From: Akkermansiaceae bacterium UBA7331
GTDB taxonomy: Bacteria; Verrucomicrobiota; Verrucomicrobiia; Verrucomicrobiales; Akkermansiaceae
NCBI GenBank assembly: GCA_002471255.1
Contig: DKPP01000004.1
Coordinates: forward strand, 52,465 to 116,464
Length of the DNA stretch: 64,000 nucleotides
Reading direction: 5' to 3'
Program-made: the position numbers and the translations under genes
The notes under the pieces: generated by a model
The model's input: the letters and a program-made list of their open reading frames with translations, nothing else
Told to the model about the DNA's origin: nothing
The model's database searches: none
Part shown: piece after piece, positions 1-8,541 of the stretch
Layout: every line of letters starts with the position of its first letter
How positions within the stretch are numbered: position 1 is the stretch's first letter

Positions 1-482
1 AAAAACAGGCTGGGTATAACAAAATCATCCTTGATACTTGCAAGGATTTCGTTTTGCCTTGAATCTAAAAACAGGCTGGGTATAACGTAGCTCAAAATGC
101 TTGCATGAGCGAAAAGGTTTTGCCTTGAATCTAAAAACAGGCTGGGTATAACCTTGAAGGACGAGACGGCATAGCTAAAGCAGTTTTGCCTTGAATCTAA
201 AAACAGGCTGGGTATAACACTCTAGCCGATTCGCCAACATTGTACAAAGTTTTGCCTTGAATCTAAAAACAGGCTGGGTATAACAGTTCTACCATTTGAC
301 CACCATTACCATACGTTTTGCCTTGAATCTAAAAACAGGCTGGGTATAACTCCCACACCCGGGGTATTAGTACCTCGGGTGTTTTGCCTTGAATCTAAAA
401 ACAGGCTGGGTATAACAAATTTCGTTCAGTTCTTCTTGTTTCATGTGTTTTGCCTTGAATCTAAAAACAGGCTGGGTATAAC
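1..482 (+). CRISPR. Type II-C CRISPR array, truncated by window edge
   Basis: Seven full 36-bp repeats start at 51, 117, 183, 249, 315, 381 and 447, preceded by the last 20 bp of another at 1-20. All seven spacers are exactly 30 bp, giving a constant 66-bp period, and no repeat differs in sequence. The repeat begins GTTTTGCCTTGAATCT and ends GGCTGGGTATAAC. The GTTTT start is the crRNA-sense 5' end in type II systems, so the array is read on the + strand, toward and opposite to cas2-cas1-cas9. This agrees with the anti-repeat found at 5233-5249 and with the terminator at 471-501. Each repeat holds a promoter-like pair (TTGAAT at repeat positions 9-14, TATAAC at 31-36). The leader end and any further spacers lie left of the window. 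Confidence 0.98.
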
Positions 483-501
483 CATACCCAGCTTATTTTT
501 T
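471..501. terminator. Array-end terminator built from the last repeat
   Basis: The last nine paired bases of the terminal repeat (GCTGGGTAT, 471-479) are perfectly complementary to ATACCCAGC at 484-492, with loop AACC, followed by TTATTTTTT. This is a Rho-independent terminator for rightward array transcription. On the minus strand the same hairpin is followed by CTGTTTTTAG, so it may also stop the leftward cas operon transcript. The match to only the final repeat means internal repeats do not terminate. Confidence 0.8.
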
Positions 502-572
502 ATTGGTTAGTTGGTTATTGATAAATTTTAAGAATTTTTCGTAATGATTTTTAAATTTTAGCATACAAAAAA

Positions 573-908
573 TTACCAAAATAAGAGTTGTTCCGGAAGT
601 TCTTCAGGATTTATTTGTTTTGAAGGTGATCCATAGAAAATCATCATTTTTTCCCATTGAGCATTAGTAAGAATAAAAGCTCTGATAGAGCCGTCAGGTG
701 GTGTATATTGTTTAAGTCGTCTAAGATGAGTTTCTTGGCGTGCATAGGTTACACAAGCTCGAGCATAAACACTAAACTGGATCATTATATAACCATCTTC
801 CAACAAGAAATCATGAAATTTCGTGTATGCGTGTCGTGCTTCTTTGGTTGTGACGGGAAGATCAAACATTACAACGAGCCAGCCCATTTTATAGTTGAGG
901 TTTTCCAT
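573..908 (-). CDS. cas2: CRISPR-associated endonuclease Cas2
   Basis: 111-residue Cas2, the small ferredoxin-fold partner that dimerises and bridges two Cas1 dimers during spacer acquisition. The N-terminal strand VVMFDLPV carries the conserved Asp, and the segment GYIMIQFSVYAR is characteristic of type II Cas2. I keep the longer start because type II Cas2 proteins usually have several residues (NLNYKMGWL here) before the first strand; Met8 is the alternative. It overlaps the 3' end of cas1 by 40 bp (or 19 bp from Met8), so it is translationally coupled in the cas9-cas1-cas2 operon. The intergenic space between it and the array (483-572) holds only the array terminator and AT-rich sequence. 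Confidence 0.95.
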   Translation of the reverse strand: MENLNYKMGWLVVMFDLPVTTKEARHAYTKFHDFLLEDGYIMIQFSVYARACVTYARQETHLRRLKQYTPPDGSIRAFILTNAQWEKMMIFYGSPSKQINPEELPEQLLFW

Positions 909-1792
909 GGTTTATATTTGAGAAGGCTTTGATGAATCACTGCCTGCCTAAAGGATCTACAAACTTGCTCAATCGCTTCTTGCAGAGTCAAGGATTTATA
1001 ATCATATATGATAGAAGCTTGTAGAGAAGCTACGATATGGCGTTTAAATTGTTCGTTTATTTGCAAAGGTGATTGATTTTCTTGAGCAAAAATCCAACGT
1101 GAGACATTTGCATCAATAATAGGCCTAAAAGGTTCCATTAAATCATAAGCTAGAGGTGTAGCATGTTCTCTAGGGCGATGAAATATGCCAAAAGTTGGGT
1201 CGATACCTAAAGCGAAGAGTTTTTGTAAGACGGAAGAAAGTAGGACCGCATATCCGTAGTTGAGTAATGAATTGATCCCATCTTCATCTTGATTTCTTGT
1301 AAAGGTGGAATCATGATGATGGGCAAATACATTCCAAAACATTTTTGCACATAAGGCCTCTTTATTGTTATTAGGTCTGGATGCTATGGTTTTAAATTGA
1401 TCGATAAGGGGGTGAGATGCATCCCATTGAATAGCCAAATTCAATTGATTAAGACATTTTGCCTGTACTGTTTTTGTCCATAAATTAGCTTTAAAGTTTG
1501 AGCTGAGCTGAGATAATTTAATTAGTAATTCCGTATCGCTGGCACGGTCTGCCGGCAGCAAGATAGCTGCCGGTTTATGGGCCTCACATAAAATGACCGA
1601 TATTTTATGTGAGGCGGCTGAGATGAGAAAAGAAGAAGTTAGTTGAGCATTAAAAGAAGCAATTACAATGCTTGCTACATCTTCTAAAGGGATAGTTTTC
1701 TTTTGTTGTGATGAATCAATGTAAATTAATTGTCCTTTGGAGCACGTAATAGTACAGTTAGGTGAATTGATACTCAAAATATGATATGACAT
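869..1792 (-). CDS. cas1: CRISPR-associated integrase Cas1
   Basis: Cas1 inserts new spacers into the array together with Cas2. Recognisable elements are the beta-rich N-terminus (YHILSINSPN), the helical-domain block INSLLNYGYAVL, GIFHRPREHATPLAYDLM with the conserved His, and DLMEPFRPIIDANV with a catalytic acidic residue. The open frame extends 14 codons upstream into cas9, but I place the start at the ATG at 1792. It lies one base past the cas9 stop and gives the usual Cas1 N-terminus and 307 residues, the normal II-C size. It is followed by cas2 with overlapping ends. No Cas4 or Csn2 is present, which supports subtype II-C. Confidence 0.96.
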   Translation of the reverse strand: MSYHILSINSPNCTITCSKGQLIYIDSSQQKKTIPLEDVASIVIASFNAQLTSSFLISAASHKISVILCEAHKPAAILLPADRASDTELLIKLSQLSSNFKANLWTKTVQAKCLNQLNLAIQWDASHPLIDQFKTIASRPNNNKEALCAKMFWNVFAHHHDSTFTRNQDEDGINSLLNYGYAVLLSSVLQKLFALGIDPTFGIFHRPREHATPLAYDLMEPFRPIIDANVSRWIFAQENQSPLQINEQFKRHIVASLQASIIYDYKSLTLQEAIEQVCRSFRQAVIHQSLLKYKPWKTSTIKWAGSL

Positions 1793-1793
1793 G

Positions 1794-4700
1794 TCATGAT
1801 GGGGTTCCTGTATAAGGTTGATTAAGAATTTCAAAGAAATGATTTAACAAAGTAGAGACTCTAACATCCCTCCAATTTTTAATATTTTTGTTTTCTATAT
1901 TCATATTTAACTCCTTACGCTGTAAATTTATTAATAGTCCATCTCTGGAAGAATCTTTAATGGATCGAATAACCCAAATGCCATCTTTTTCAGGTTTTTT
2001 GGGATTCTTGATATTAATTTGCATACCCTTTCTTAGAATTCTCACAGGTTTACCTCCATTTTTTTCTTTTAAATCCATTAACTTTTGATGAACTTGAAAA
2101 TGAGGAATCATCGTTGGAGTTGGATCAAGGGCGATACCGTAATTTTCATTGATAACAATAGCCCCCTTGATTTTTTTGAGTTTAGATTTACCTGTTGGAT
2201 TAATGCCTATTAGCATGCTAGGTTTTTTCTCATCAGTTTTTAAAGTTTTAATACGTTTGCCGTTTTCAACTCTTGATTTTTTTTGAGCTAATGAAATCAT
2301 CACTTTACCATTTTTGCTTTCTGTAGATATCACTCTCCGTATCGTTTCATCTAATTTAGCGCCACTTTGATCTGACGGAATGTGTTGAACGATTCTCTTT
2401 TCATTTAACGCTTTCGCAATGGTATTTTTGACTTGGGAAGGCAAATCTAATAATTGAAGTTGGTTATTGCCTGACCGCACTTTATAGATGACTTTTTTCA
2501 TGTGATCATCGGGGTCGATAATCGAATTTTTCATGGAGCGTTTAAGGATAGCTTTCCAAGCAGTACCATTGTTACCGGCTGAAAGGTAATGTTGTGTCAA
2601 ACCGATGGTTAAAGCATCGAGTGCATGGTGCAAATCAGTAATGCCACGGATGTCATCTTTGAGCTTAGGTTTTCCTGTATTGGCATCTAAGATTTCAGGA
2701 CAGGCCTGAGCTAAGCAGCCGGTTAACTTCCATGCTTTTTTGATTTCGGATGTAACAGCCCCAGGTATGGTTAAATATTGCGAAGAAGGTAAGAGAGTCT
2801 GAAGTGATTTGATGGCTAGTTTAATAAGATGTGAACTTTGGGTTAAAGCCCCTTCTGTAAAGCCTAAATCCTGATCTTCATTATCCTCAACGGTTGCTGA
2901 TTTCTTTTTATTAGCGATTTTATCTATTAAAAGAAGGCGTTTTCTTGCCTTTTTGCGTTTTTCATCATCCTTGTGACCTTTAATATCTAGTTTATTGACC
3001 AAATCTTTGTAGAGTTTTTCGGTCATGATAGATAGTTCGGGTTTTCCTGGGACGGAGGTGTTTTGTGATTCTTTGATGAATTCAAGTGCGGTACGGGCCC
3101 CTTTCATTTTGTTCACTTCGGGATAAGTTAATACTAATGCCGAAAGAGAGTGGGTGTTCCTTTTCGAGAATGGTACGATATGCTCTTTTTCCATCTGAGG
3201 TAGATGAATAGCATCGTATTTTTTCCCGGTAAATGGACATGTCCAATTCATATCCATAGCAATACGGCATTTTCGTATTAGTCCTCCTGTAATTTCTCCC
3301 GTATAGTTTTTTTGCAGATAATCAGATGCTTTCTTGAAATCACGATTTCTAGCATTGAGTTCGGTTGCGATTTCTTCAGCAGTCATGCCGGAAAATTTGC
3401 TGACTTCTCGGGTTACTTCTATGATTGTATGAGTAACCTTGTTTGGATCGTCTTGAGCAAATTCTTTGACCATGTCTTTGATTAGGCGTTCCATAATCAA
3501 TAGACGATGTCGGATGAGGTGATTGTTTGTTAAATCGCTTAGGTCTCGTTCGTTTTGAAGTTGTCTAACTGACGAGTTAGGATCGAGTAGAGGATAGAGC
3601 ACTCCATCTTTTTCCTTTGTTTCTCCCTGTGGATGTTGTTCGCTATGTGCAGGTGAGTTTGGGTCATACCCTTCCAATACTTCATCTAAAACTTGCCTTA
3701 AAATAGTCTGAGAATATGGCGCCCTGCCTGATGCGGTTGGTGCTTTAATCGTTTTATTCCAAAGTGTTTGAGTTATTCCTTCTAATGTGTTAGGTGTGCT
3801 TTCCTTTTTTGATTTTTTGGATTTATTTAGCTCTGATTTCGCTTTTTGCAGTACTAGATTTTCCAGCCAATTGGTATCTTCTGAGTAATGTTCTAAGAGT
3901 TGCTTAATTTTCGCCAATGTGGTGACACTGCCTTTATTAAGTGTCTTAAGAATCATTTTTTGAATGAAATGAGGTAATTGGGGATAGACCTCTTTGAATA
4001 ATTGATTAGATTTAGCACAAGCTGTTGCAGGGCATAATACTAGGGCTTCTTCAGAATCAGGGTGTAGGGTAAACATATTGATAATGTTTGTATCTACTCC
4101 TTTTTCATGATCTTTTTCAATTGTCTCGATAATGTCTTTAGCTGTCAATTTGCCTAATTGTTTGGCTAATTCAAATATCTTACGCCTAAGAGTAGCATTA
4201 AGAGGTAATCCTTTGACTCTTATATTTGCTAAAAGACGGGCGAATCTGTACTCATAAAAAGACTTAGTGTTTGCTTGTGCTACTTTGGAGAGTTTCTCAG
4301 CTTGTGCCTTTGCTACTTTTTCTGTTTTACCTTCACTGATCGCAGTTTGATATATTTGAGCCCAAGTAAGGGGGCATCGTTTAATAATCCGATTATCAAA
4401 ACGAGGTATGAGTTGCCCAAACAATAAATTTCCTCGGTAGCGTTTGGGGAGATACGCGATTCCTTTCGTTTTTAAAAATTCACGTTGTTCCGAGGATAAA
4501 TCGCCCGATTGGATCAATAAATTAGCGATTTCTTCGCTTAATCCCGGTATTTGATTGATATGAGATTTGATGATTTGAGTCGCTTCTTCCACAACAACAT
4601 TACGAGGAAAGGCTATATTTAAAGTTTTATAAGCAGGAGTTTGATCTGTAAAATTAGGTTGGTCTTTAGAAATATCAAGTTGTAGAATACGACACACAGT

Positions 4701-5180
4701 TTCTGCCATGGTATCAGTGCCATATTGTTGCATAAGATTTTTTGCTGCTTTTACTCGTTCAGCATCTTCATTGTCTTCATCTTGCCTCGACCATTGAGAA
4801 TTGCCGTCATAACCTCTATTATGTCCATACCATTTGAGTACTTGCCACAATTCTTCAGCTGTAAGGATTTTTCCCTTTTTAAGTACTTGAGTTGCTAAAA
4901 AGAATGGAGCCATGTGCCCTTGCTCTAAATCGATATCGTTTGGTAGTATTCCTACCGATATCAATAGTTTGTTAATCCTTTCCATGCGCTGGCGAGTGGA
5001 TCTCGTATTTCTTCTCAGTCGTCTATAATCGCGACGATGAGATGCCAAACAATCATCTTTAGGAAATAGTACGGTACCCGCTGCGATGATTTCAGGATTG
5101 TCTTGGTTAGTTAATGATTTTATTACAGACCAACCAATAGATGCATAACCGATATCAAAGGAAAATTGAAGAGAAGACAT
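1794..5180 (-). CDS. cas9: Type II-C CRISPR effector nuclease Cas9
   Basis: 1128-residue RNA-guided DNA endonuclease, within the compact II-C size class. Visible parts in order: RuvC-I (FSFDIGYASIGWSV, Asp9), arginine-rich bridge helix around residues 49-72 (HRRDYRRLRRNTRSTRQR), a helical recognition lobe to about residue 560, RuvC-II with the IIEVTRE glutamate, HNH domain with EKEHIVPFSKR (His667) followed by the Asn/Lys-Gly segment NKMKG, RuvC-III with HHALDA (His852, Asp855), then a basic C-terminal PAM-interacting region rich in Lys. All catalytic residues are present, so it should be active. It heads the cas9-cas1-cas2 operon, divergent from the tracrRNA. The PAM cannot be predicted from sequence alone. 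Confidence 0.98.
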   Translation of the reverse strand: MSSLQFSFDIGYASIGWSVIKSLTNQDNPEIIAAGTVLFPKDDCLASHRRDYRRLRRNTRSTRQRMERINKLLISVGILPNDIDLEQGHMAPFFLATQVLKKGKILTAEELWQVLKWYGHNRGYDGNSQWSRQDEDNEDAERVKAAKNLMQQYGTDTMAETVCRILQLDISKDQPNFTDQTPAYKTLNIAFPRNVVVEEATQIIKSHINQIPGLSEEIANLLIQSGDLSSEQREFLKTKGIAYLPKRYRGNLLFGQLIPRFDNRIIKRCPLTWAQIYQTAISEGKTEKVAKAQAEKLSKVAQANTKSFYEYRFARLLANIRVKGLPLNATLRRKIFELAKQLGKLTAKDIIETIEKDHEKGVDTNIINMFTLHPDSEEALVLCPATACAKSNQLFKEVYPQLPHFIQKMILKTLNKGSVTTLAKIKQLLEHYSEDTNWLENLVLQKAKSELNKSKKSKKESTPNTLEGITQTLWNKTIKAPTASGRAPYSQTILRQVLDEVLEGYDPNSPAHSEQHPQGETKEKDGVLYPLLDPNSSVRQLQNERDLSDLTNNHLIRHRLLIMERLIKDMVKEFAQDDPNKVTHTIIEVTREVSKFSGMTAEEIATELNARNRDFKKASDYLQKNYTGEITGGLIRKCRIAMDMNWTCPFTGKKYDAIHLPQMEKEHIVPFSKRNTHSLSALVLTYPEVNKMKGARTALEFIKESQNTSVPGKPELSIMTEKLYKDLVNKLDIKGHKDDEKRKKARKRLLLIDKIANKKKSATVEDNEDQDLGFTEGALTQSSHLIKLAIKSLQTLLPSSQYLTIPGAVTSEIKKAWKLTGCLAQACPEILDANTGKPKLKDDIRGITDLHHALDALTIGLTQHYLSAGNNGTAWKAILKRSMKNSIIDPDDHMKKVIYKVRSGNNQLQLLDLPSQVKNTIAKALNEKRIVQHIPSDQSGAKLDETIRRVISTESKNGKVMISLAQKKSRVENGKRIKTLKTDEKKPSMLIGINPTGKSKLKKIKGAIVINENYGIALDPTPTMIPHFQVHQKLMDLKEKNGGKPVRILRKGMQINIKNPKKPEKDGIWVIRSIKDSSRDGLLINLQRKELNMNIENKNIKNWRDVRVSTLLNHFFEILNQPYTGTPS

Positions 5181-5232
5181 AGTTTTTAATTTTATTATTG
5201 CAATAAATGATAATATCCTTTATTGTTATCGC

Positions 5233-5350
5233 AGATTCAAGACAAAATTAGAAATGCAAACCGTTTCCCTGTATTCTAGTTAATACACACCGGTAAAAAG
5301 AGCATTTTTTAAAAAAGCGATATTGAGATTTTTCTCCATATCGCTTTTTT
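5233..5350 (+). ncRNA. tracrRNA of the II-C system
   Basis: The segment AGATTCAAGACAAAAT (5233-5248 plus flank) pairs with the 5' sixteen bases of the CRISPR repeat with one G-U wobble and one C-A mismatch, so it is the anti-repeat. Downstream the RNA can form ACCG/CGGT (5260-5263 with 5291-5294) enclosing TGTATT/AATACA (5270-5275 with 5282-5287), and ends in a strong terminator hairpin (5311-5350). A promoter TTGCAA (5198-5203), 17-bp gap, TATTGT (5221-5226) would start transcription at about 5233. It is divergent from cas9. The boundaries are inferred; the anti-repeat and terminator are seen directly. Confidence 0.88.
5311..5350. terminator. Bidirectional terminator between tracrRNA and lipid kinase gene
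   Basis: A perfect 13-bp stem (AAAAAAGCGATAT at 5311-5323 with ATATCGCTTTTTT at 5338-5350) is capped by GAGA/TCTC. Runs of six T on each strand let it end both the rightward tracrRNA and the leftward operon that finishes at 5377. Confidence 0.9.
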
Positions 5351-5376
5351 GTTATAGGTTTACCGCTTTATATTTT

Positions 5377-6237
5377 TTAGGGTACGATGATGTGTACCGG
5401 GGCTGTTTTTGATATATGAATGGGGGATGATCCTCGATGGTCGCCATCTAATTCAAATGGGGCGGATATATTGGACTTGATGTGGGCTTCTTTTATTTGA
5501 ATATATTCATAATGGAAGCCGTCAGGTTCAGTTGCGCCACCTTTAATAAAGTGATTAAGTAGTGTGTGGGCTATGGTGCTAATAGGGCCTTTGTAGATGA
5601 TGACATCTAATAGCCCATCATCAATTTGGGCGTGGCGAAATAAGGTGAAAGGGCCTGCATATTTGCGACCGTTGCCACATAGGATTGCATTTCCTTGATA
5701 AGTTTTACCCTCGTCTGTTGTTAGTGTGAGTTGGGGTTGAGTTTCCCTGATCATTTTTAAGGCGGAAATGCCGTAGGATAGGACTGAAAATCTTTTTTTC
5801 ATTTCCCATGTGGTCAGTTCTACGGCACGAGCGTCAGGGCCTATTCCTGCCATTTGGATGAAAGGTATGCCATTGAAGCAAAATAAATCGATCGGTTTAT
5901 TTTGTTTTTGGGTAATAGCTTTTAAAGCTTGGTTATAGGAACCGTTAAGCCCTATTTCTTTTGAAAAGACGTTGACAGTACCGGCAGGGAAGATCCCTAA
6001 ACGTGTTTCCGTGCCCTGCAGGGCAGCGGCTGCATGGCATAATGTGCCGTCACCACCGGCAATGGCCACAACGGGAGTGTTTTTCTTTGCTTCTTCTTTA
6101 AGCATTTCGACCATTTCATTGGCGCTGGATGGCTCAATGTGGTGAAGAATGTCGTCATGATTTTTTGACCATCGACGGAAGTTTGCAGCTCTCGCGCTTT
6201 TAGCTGTCGGGTTGAAAAAAAGAGGGATTTTTTTCAT
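5377..6237 (-). CDS. Diacylglycerol/lipid kinase family protein
   Basis: 286-residue protein of the DAGK catalytic family (YegS/DgkB-like), which phosphorylates a lipid alcohol such as diacylglycerol using ATP. Visible are the N-terminal FFNPTAKS strand-loop, the nucleotide-binding motif VAIAGGDGTLCHAAAAL around residue 60, LGIFPAGTVNVFSKEIG (the GT-N-A type motif), and C-terminal beta-sandwich strands ending in DGDHRGSSPIHI. Its length is normal and it is complete. It is the last gene of a leftward run dus - transglutaminase-like - kinase, 44 bp after its upstream neighbour, and ends at the bidirectional terminator. The exact lipid substrate cannot be told. Confidence 0.88.
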   Translation of the reverse strand: MKKIPLFFNPTAKSARAANFRRWSKNHDDILHHIEPSSANEMVEMLKEEAKKNTPVVAIAGGDGTLCHAAAALQGTETRLGIFPAGTVNVFSKEIGLNGSYNQALKAITQKQNKPIDLFCFNGIPFIQMAGIGPDARAVELTTWEMKKRFSVLSYGISALKMIRETQPQLTLTTDEGKTYQGNAILCGNGRKYAGPFTLFRHAQIDDGLLDVIIYKGPISTIAHTLLNHFIKGGATEPDGFHYEYIQIKEAHIKSNISAPFELDGDHRGSSPIHISKTAPVHIIVP

Positions 6238-6281
6238 GATGATTAGTAGGGTGATCGAAGATAGCGAGATAGATGTATGGG

Positions 6282-7424
6282 TTAACGCATTTGGGCTCGA
6301 ATGATTTGTAAAGGAGCTTGCGTGTGTTTGACTGTTTGGGTGAATGTTTGGTCAGACTCAGGATGCGTGATGGTGAGGGTGGCTGTTTGTACATCTTGCG
6401 GTAGTTTTAATATGAGAAATTGTCTCATATCTGCCGTGGATGATGGTGTAGTGCCTTCTGCGATGGTTTTCCCTTGTTCGTCACTAAGCGTCGCTTTTGC
6501 TTCGATTCTGTGCGTTTGGTTATCCTTTAGTTCGGTTAATTCGATGAGCAGTTCAGAGCCGGGTGTTTTGTCCGCTTGTTGTTCATACCATGCTTTTGCA
6601 AGTTTGCCGTATCTTTTGGTTACATTGATGCCCGGAACGCTACGAGCTTCTTGAGGAAAAACAATTGATGATGTTTTCGTGTTAACTTTTGCTTCCCAAA
6701 TCATGGGGAAGAAAAGTTCGGGCTCTTGTGAGTTTTTAGACCATGAGGTGGCAATAACGTTATTCATGGGCTTGGTTTCATCAATCATGGTGAGATTGTG
6801 CATGACCCACGGAGTATTGAAGTTTTTTTCATTGTACTCGATCATTTGCCATTCTCCATCACACCATGCCTCTACCCATGAGTGATTGCCTCGAATATGG
6901 TTCCAAGACAAAATACCTGCCATGCGAGCCGGTATGCCGATAGATCTTAATGCGCAAACGAGTAAAATGCTTTGTCCCGTGCAAGACACTTTGCCTGACT
7001 TTAGTGATTCATCTACGCCTTGGTGAGGTTTGTTTCTCTGAATGGAATAGCCTACTTTGAGGGTGTCTCCAATGATTGAGGCTATTTTAAGTGTGGCCTC
7101 GGTGCCGGTTTTGCAATCTGCCACATGTGGTGCAAACTTTTCTAAGAATTGCTGACGCCAATCGCAACGATCTTCATTAACTACCGCATAGGGTAAGACA
7201 TCATTTTGGTAAACTTCCCAAGGGGTATTTTGGGCCCATGGATAAGTTTCTTTTACTTTTAAAGCTAATTTTACATCTTGAGTGATGCGTGTCTCATCGA
7301 TGGTTCCTTTATCTTGAGCTGGCATGTGTTGCATGACAAATTCCACTCCCTTGATTAAATCGTTAGGAGTTTCAGAAGCATGAGTGATGCTGATGAAAAG
7401 AAGCGATAAAAGGATATTCTTCAT
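6282..7424 (-). CDS. Exported transglutaminase-like protein
   Basis: I start at the ATG at 7424 because it begins a clear signal peptide (MKNILLSLLFISITHASE); the longer frame would overlap the upstream dus gene. The mature protein has a transglutaminase-like core: SCTGQSILLVCALRSIGIPA with the nucleophile Cys, then GNHSWVEAWCDGEWQ with the His. Where family members usually have Asp after the Trp-rich strand, this protein reads MIEYNEKNF, so the third triad member is unusual (Asn or Glu). A beta-sandwich-like C-terminal region of about 120 residues follows. It is likely periplasmic; whether it is a peptidase, transglutaminase or inactive binding protein is unknown. It lies 37 bp after dus. 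Confidence 0.8.
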   Translation of the reverse strand: MKNILLSLLFISITHASETPNDLIKGVEFVMQHMPAQDKGTIDETRITQDVKLALKVKETYPWAQNTPWEVYQNDVLPYAVVNEDRCDWRQQFLEKFAPHVADCKTGTEATLKIASIIGDTLKVGYSIQRNKPHQGVDESLKSGKVSCTGQSILLVCALRSIGIPARMAGILSWNHIRGNHSWVEAWCDGEWQMIEYNEKNFNTPWVMHNLTMIDETKPMNNVIATSWSKNSQEPELFFPMIWEAKVNTKTSSIVFPQEARSVPGINVTKRYGKLAKAWYEQQADKTPGSELLIELTELKDNQTHRIEAKATLSDEQGKTIAEGTTPSSTADMRQFLILKLPQDVQTATLTITHPESDQTFTQTVKHTQAPLQIIRAQMR

Positions 7425-7461
7425 GTGATTGGTGAAATGGAGATAACTATTTACCTTATTT

Positions 7462-8490
7462 TTAATCACATAGCAAGCTACCAAAGTGTGCAAATAAGTG
7501 TGTATCTTCAGGAGGTAAGATAGGAAAGGCTTCATCGTTATTGAGAAATTCTTTGCACACATTCAGAAAGTCTTTTTCGGTTTTGCTGCGCTTCATGTAA
7601 TAGTCTAGTTGGGGATCTAGACCTCGCACCGTGTAAACAAGGTATTTTTTAATACGATGAATAAGCTTTTCCTCAATCAAGGGGTCTTGTAGTGGTTTAA
7701 TGTTTTCTAATAATCTTTCAATATAGGTGAGGAGATCTGAAAGTTTGTGAGACGTAATTTTCTCCCCCGATATCATTTCGCGTATTTGATTAAAAATCCA
7801 AGGGTTTCTTAGCGCAGCTCTTCCTATCATCAATCCGTGAGGCTGTGCGATATTAATCCATGATTGTGCCGTTTCGGTATCGACGATGTTACCATTGGCG
7901 ATAATTTCACCTGAATAGATGGTCTTAGCAAAAGCTACCCATTTAGGGTGTACCGAGCTACGATATCCTTCTTTAACGGTACGAGCATGGATGCAGAGTC
8001 GATCAGGGGTATGTTTGGCGATGATTGGGATGATTCGCTCAAATTCTTCCGGATATTCGAAGCCTATACGGCATTTGACGGAAAATTTTCCTTCAGGTAA
8101 GGCATCACGCAGTTGTCCTAAGACTTGATCCATTTCATGTAGCGTGCGTAGCATGCCCCCGCCTGCATTTTTACGGCAAACAAGTGGTGCAGGACATCCC
8201 ATGTTTAAATCGACGCCTGCAGCGCCGTTTTGTAATAATTTGAGCGCATCTCGTACGAGTGAGGGCGCGTCAGTGCCTACCAATTGCCCCCAGACCGGTT
8301 TATTTGTCGGGTTTTTGGTGATCGATTGGAGGATGTAGGGATCGAGTTTTTTGTGATGGGGAACCGTTCTAAAATATTCGGTGATAAAATAGTCCGGTAA
8401 GGTGTTTAAATCATTAAGCGTTTTAATGAAAGCCAGATCAGTAATATCTTTCATGGGTGCCAACGCTAAAATCATGCCCTGTGAATACAT
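7462..8490 (-). CDS. tRNA-dihydrouridine synthase family protein
   Basis: 342-residue flavin enzyme that reduces uridines in the tRNA D-loop. The TIM-barrel start LALAPMKDITDLAF, the active-site block GVDLNMGCPAPLVCRKNAGG with the catalytic Cys in GCP, CRIGFE, the LCIHARTVKEGY strand and the phosphate-binding IIANGNI...MIGRAALRNPWIF are all present. It differs clearly from the second Dus at 40717-41715, which is DusB-like, so this is probably the DusC- or DusA-type paralogue; I do not assign which. Met6 is an alternative start. First gene of a three-gene leftward run, divergent from ispH with a 51-bp gap. Confidence 0.88.
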   Translation of the reverse strand: MYSQGMILALAPMKDITDLAFIKTLNDLNTLPDYFITEYFRTVPHHKKLDPYILQSITKNPTNKPVWGQLVGTDAPSLVRDALKLLQNGAAGVDLNMGCPAPLVCRKNAGGGMLRTLHEMDQVLGQLRDALPEGKFSVKCRIGFEYPEEFERIIPIIAKHTPDRLCIHARTVKEGYRSSVHPKWVAFAKTIYSGEIIANGNIVDTETAQSWINIAQPHGLMIGRAALRNPWIFNQIREMISGEKITSHKLSDLLTYIERLLENIKPLQDPLIEEKLIHRIKKYLVYTVRGLDPQLDYYMKRSKTEKDFLNVCKEFLNNDEAFPILPPEDTHLFAHFGSLLCD

Positions 8491-8541
8491 TGATTCGGGT
8501 GTTTTGGCAAGTGGTGATTAGCTTGACCTAAGAGAAAAAGT

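Noticed and set aside
417..446. Possible match of the last spacer to the phage-like gene start at 60397
   Set aside because: Shares only AAACAAGAA by eye; too short to call a target.
51..446. Spacers as in-frame phage coding pieces
   Set aside because: Spacers 1-4 read open in frame one, but ten-codon open stretches are common by chance; no protospacer can be named.
657..932. Rightward ORF of 91 codons across cas2
   Set aside because: Antisense shadow of cas2; Cas2 motifs are unmistakable on the other strand.
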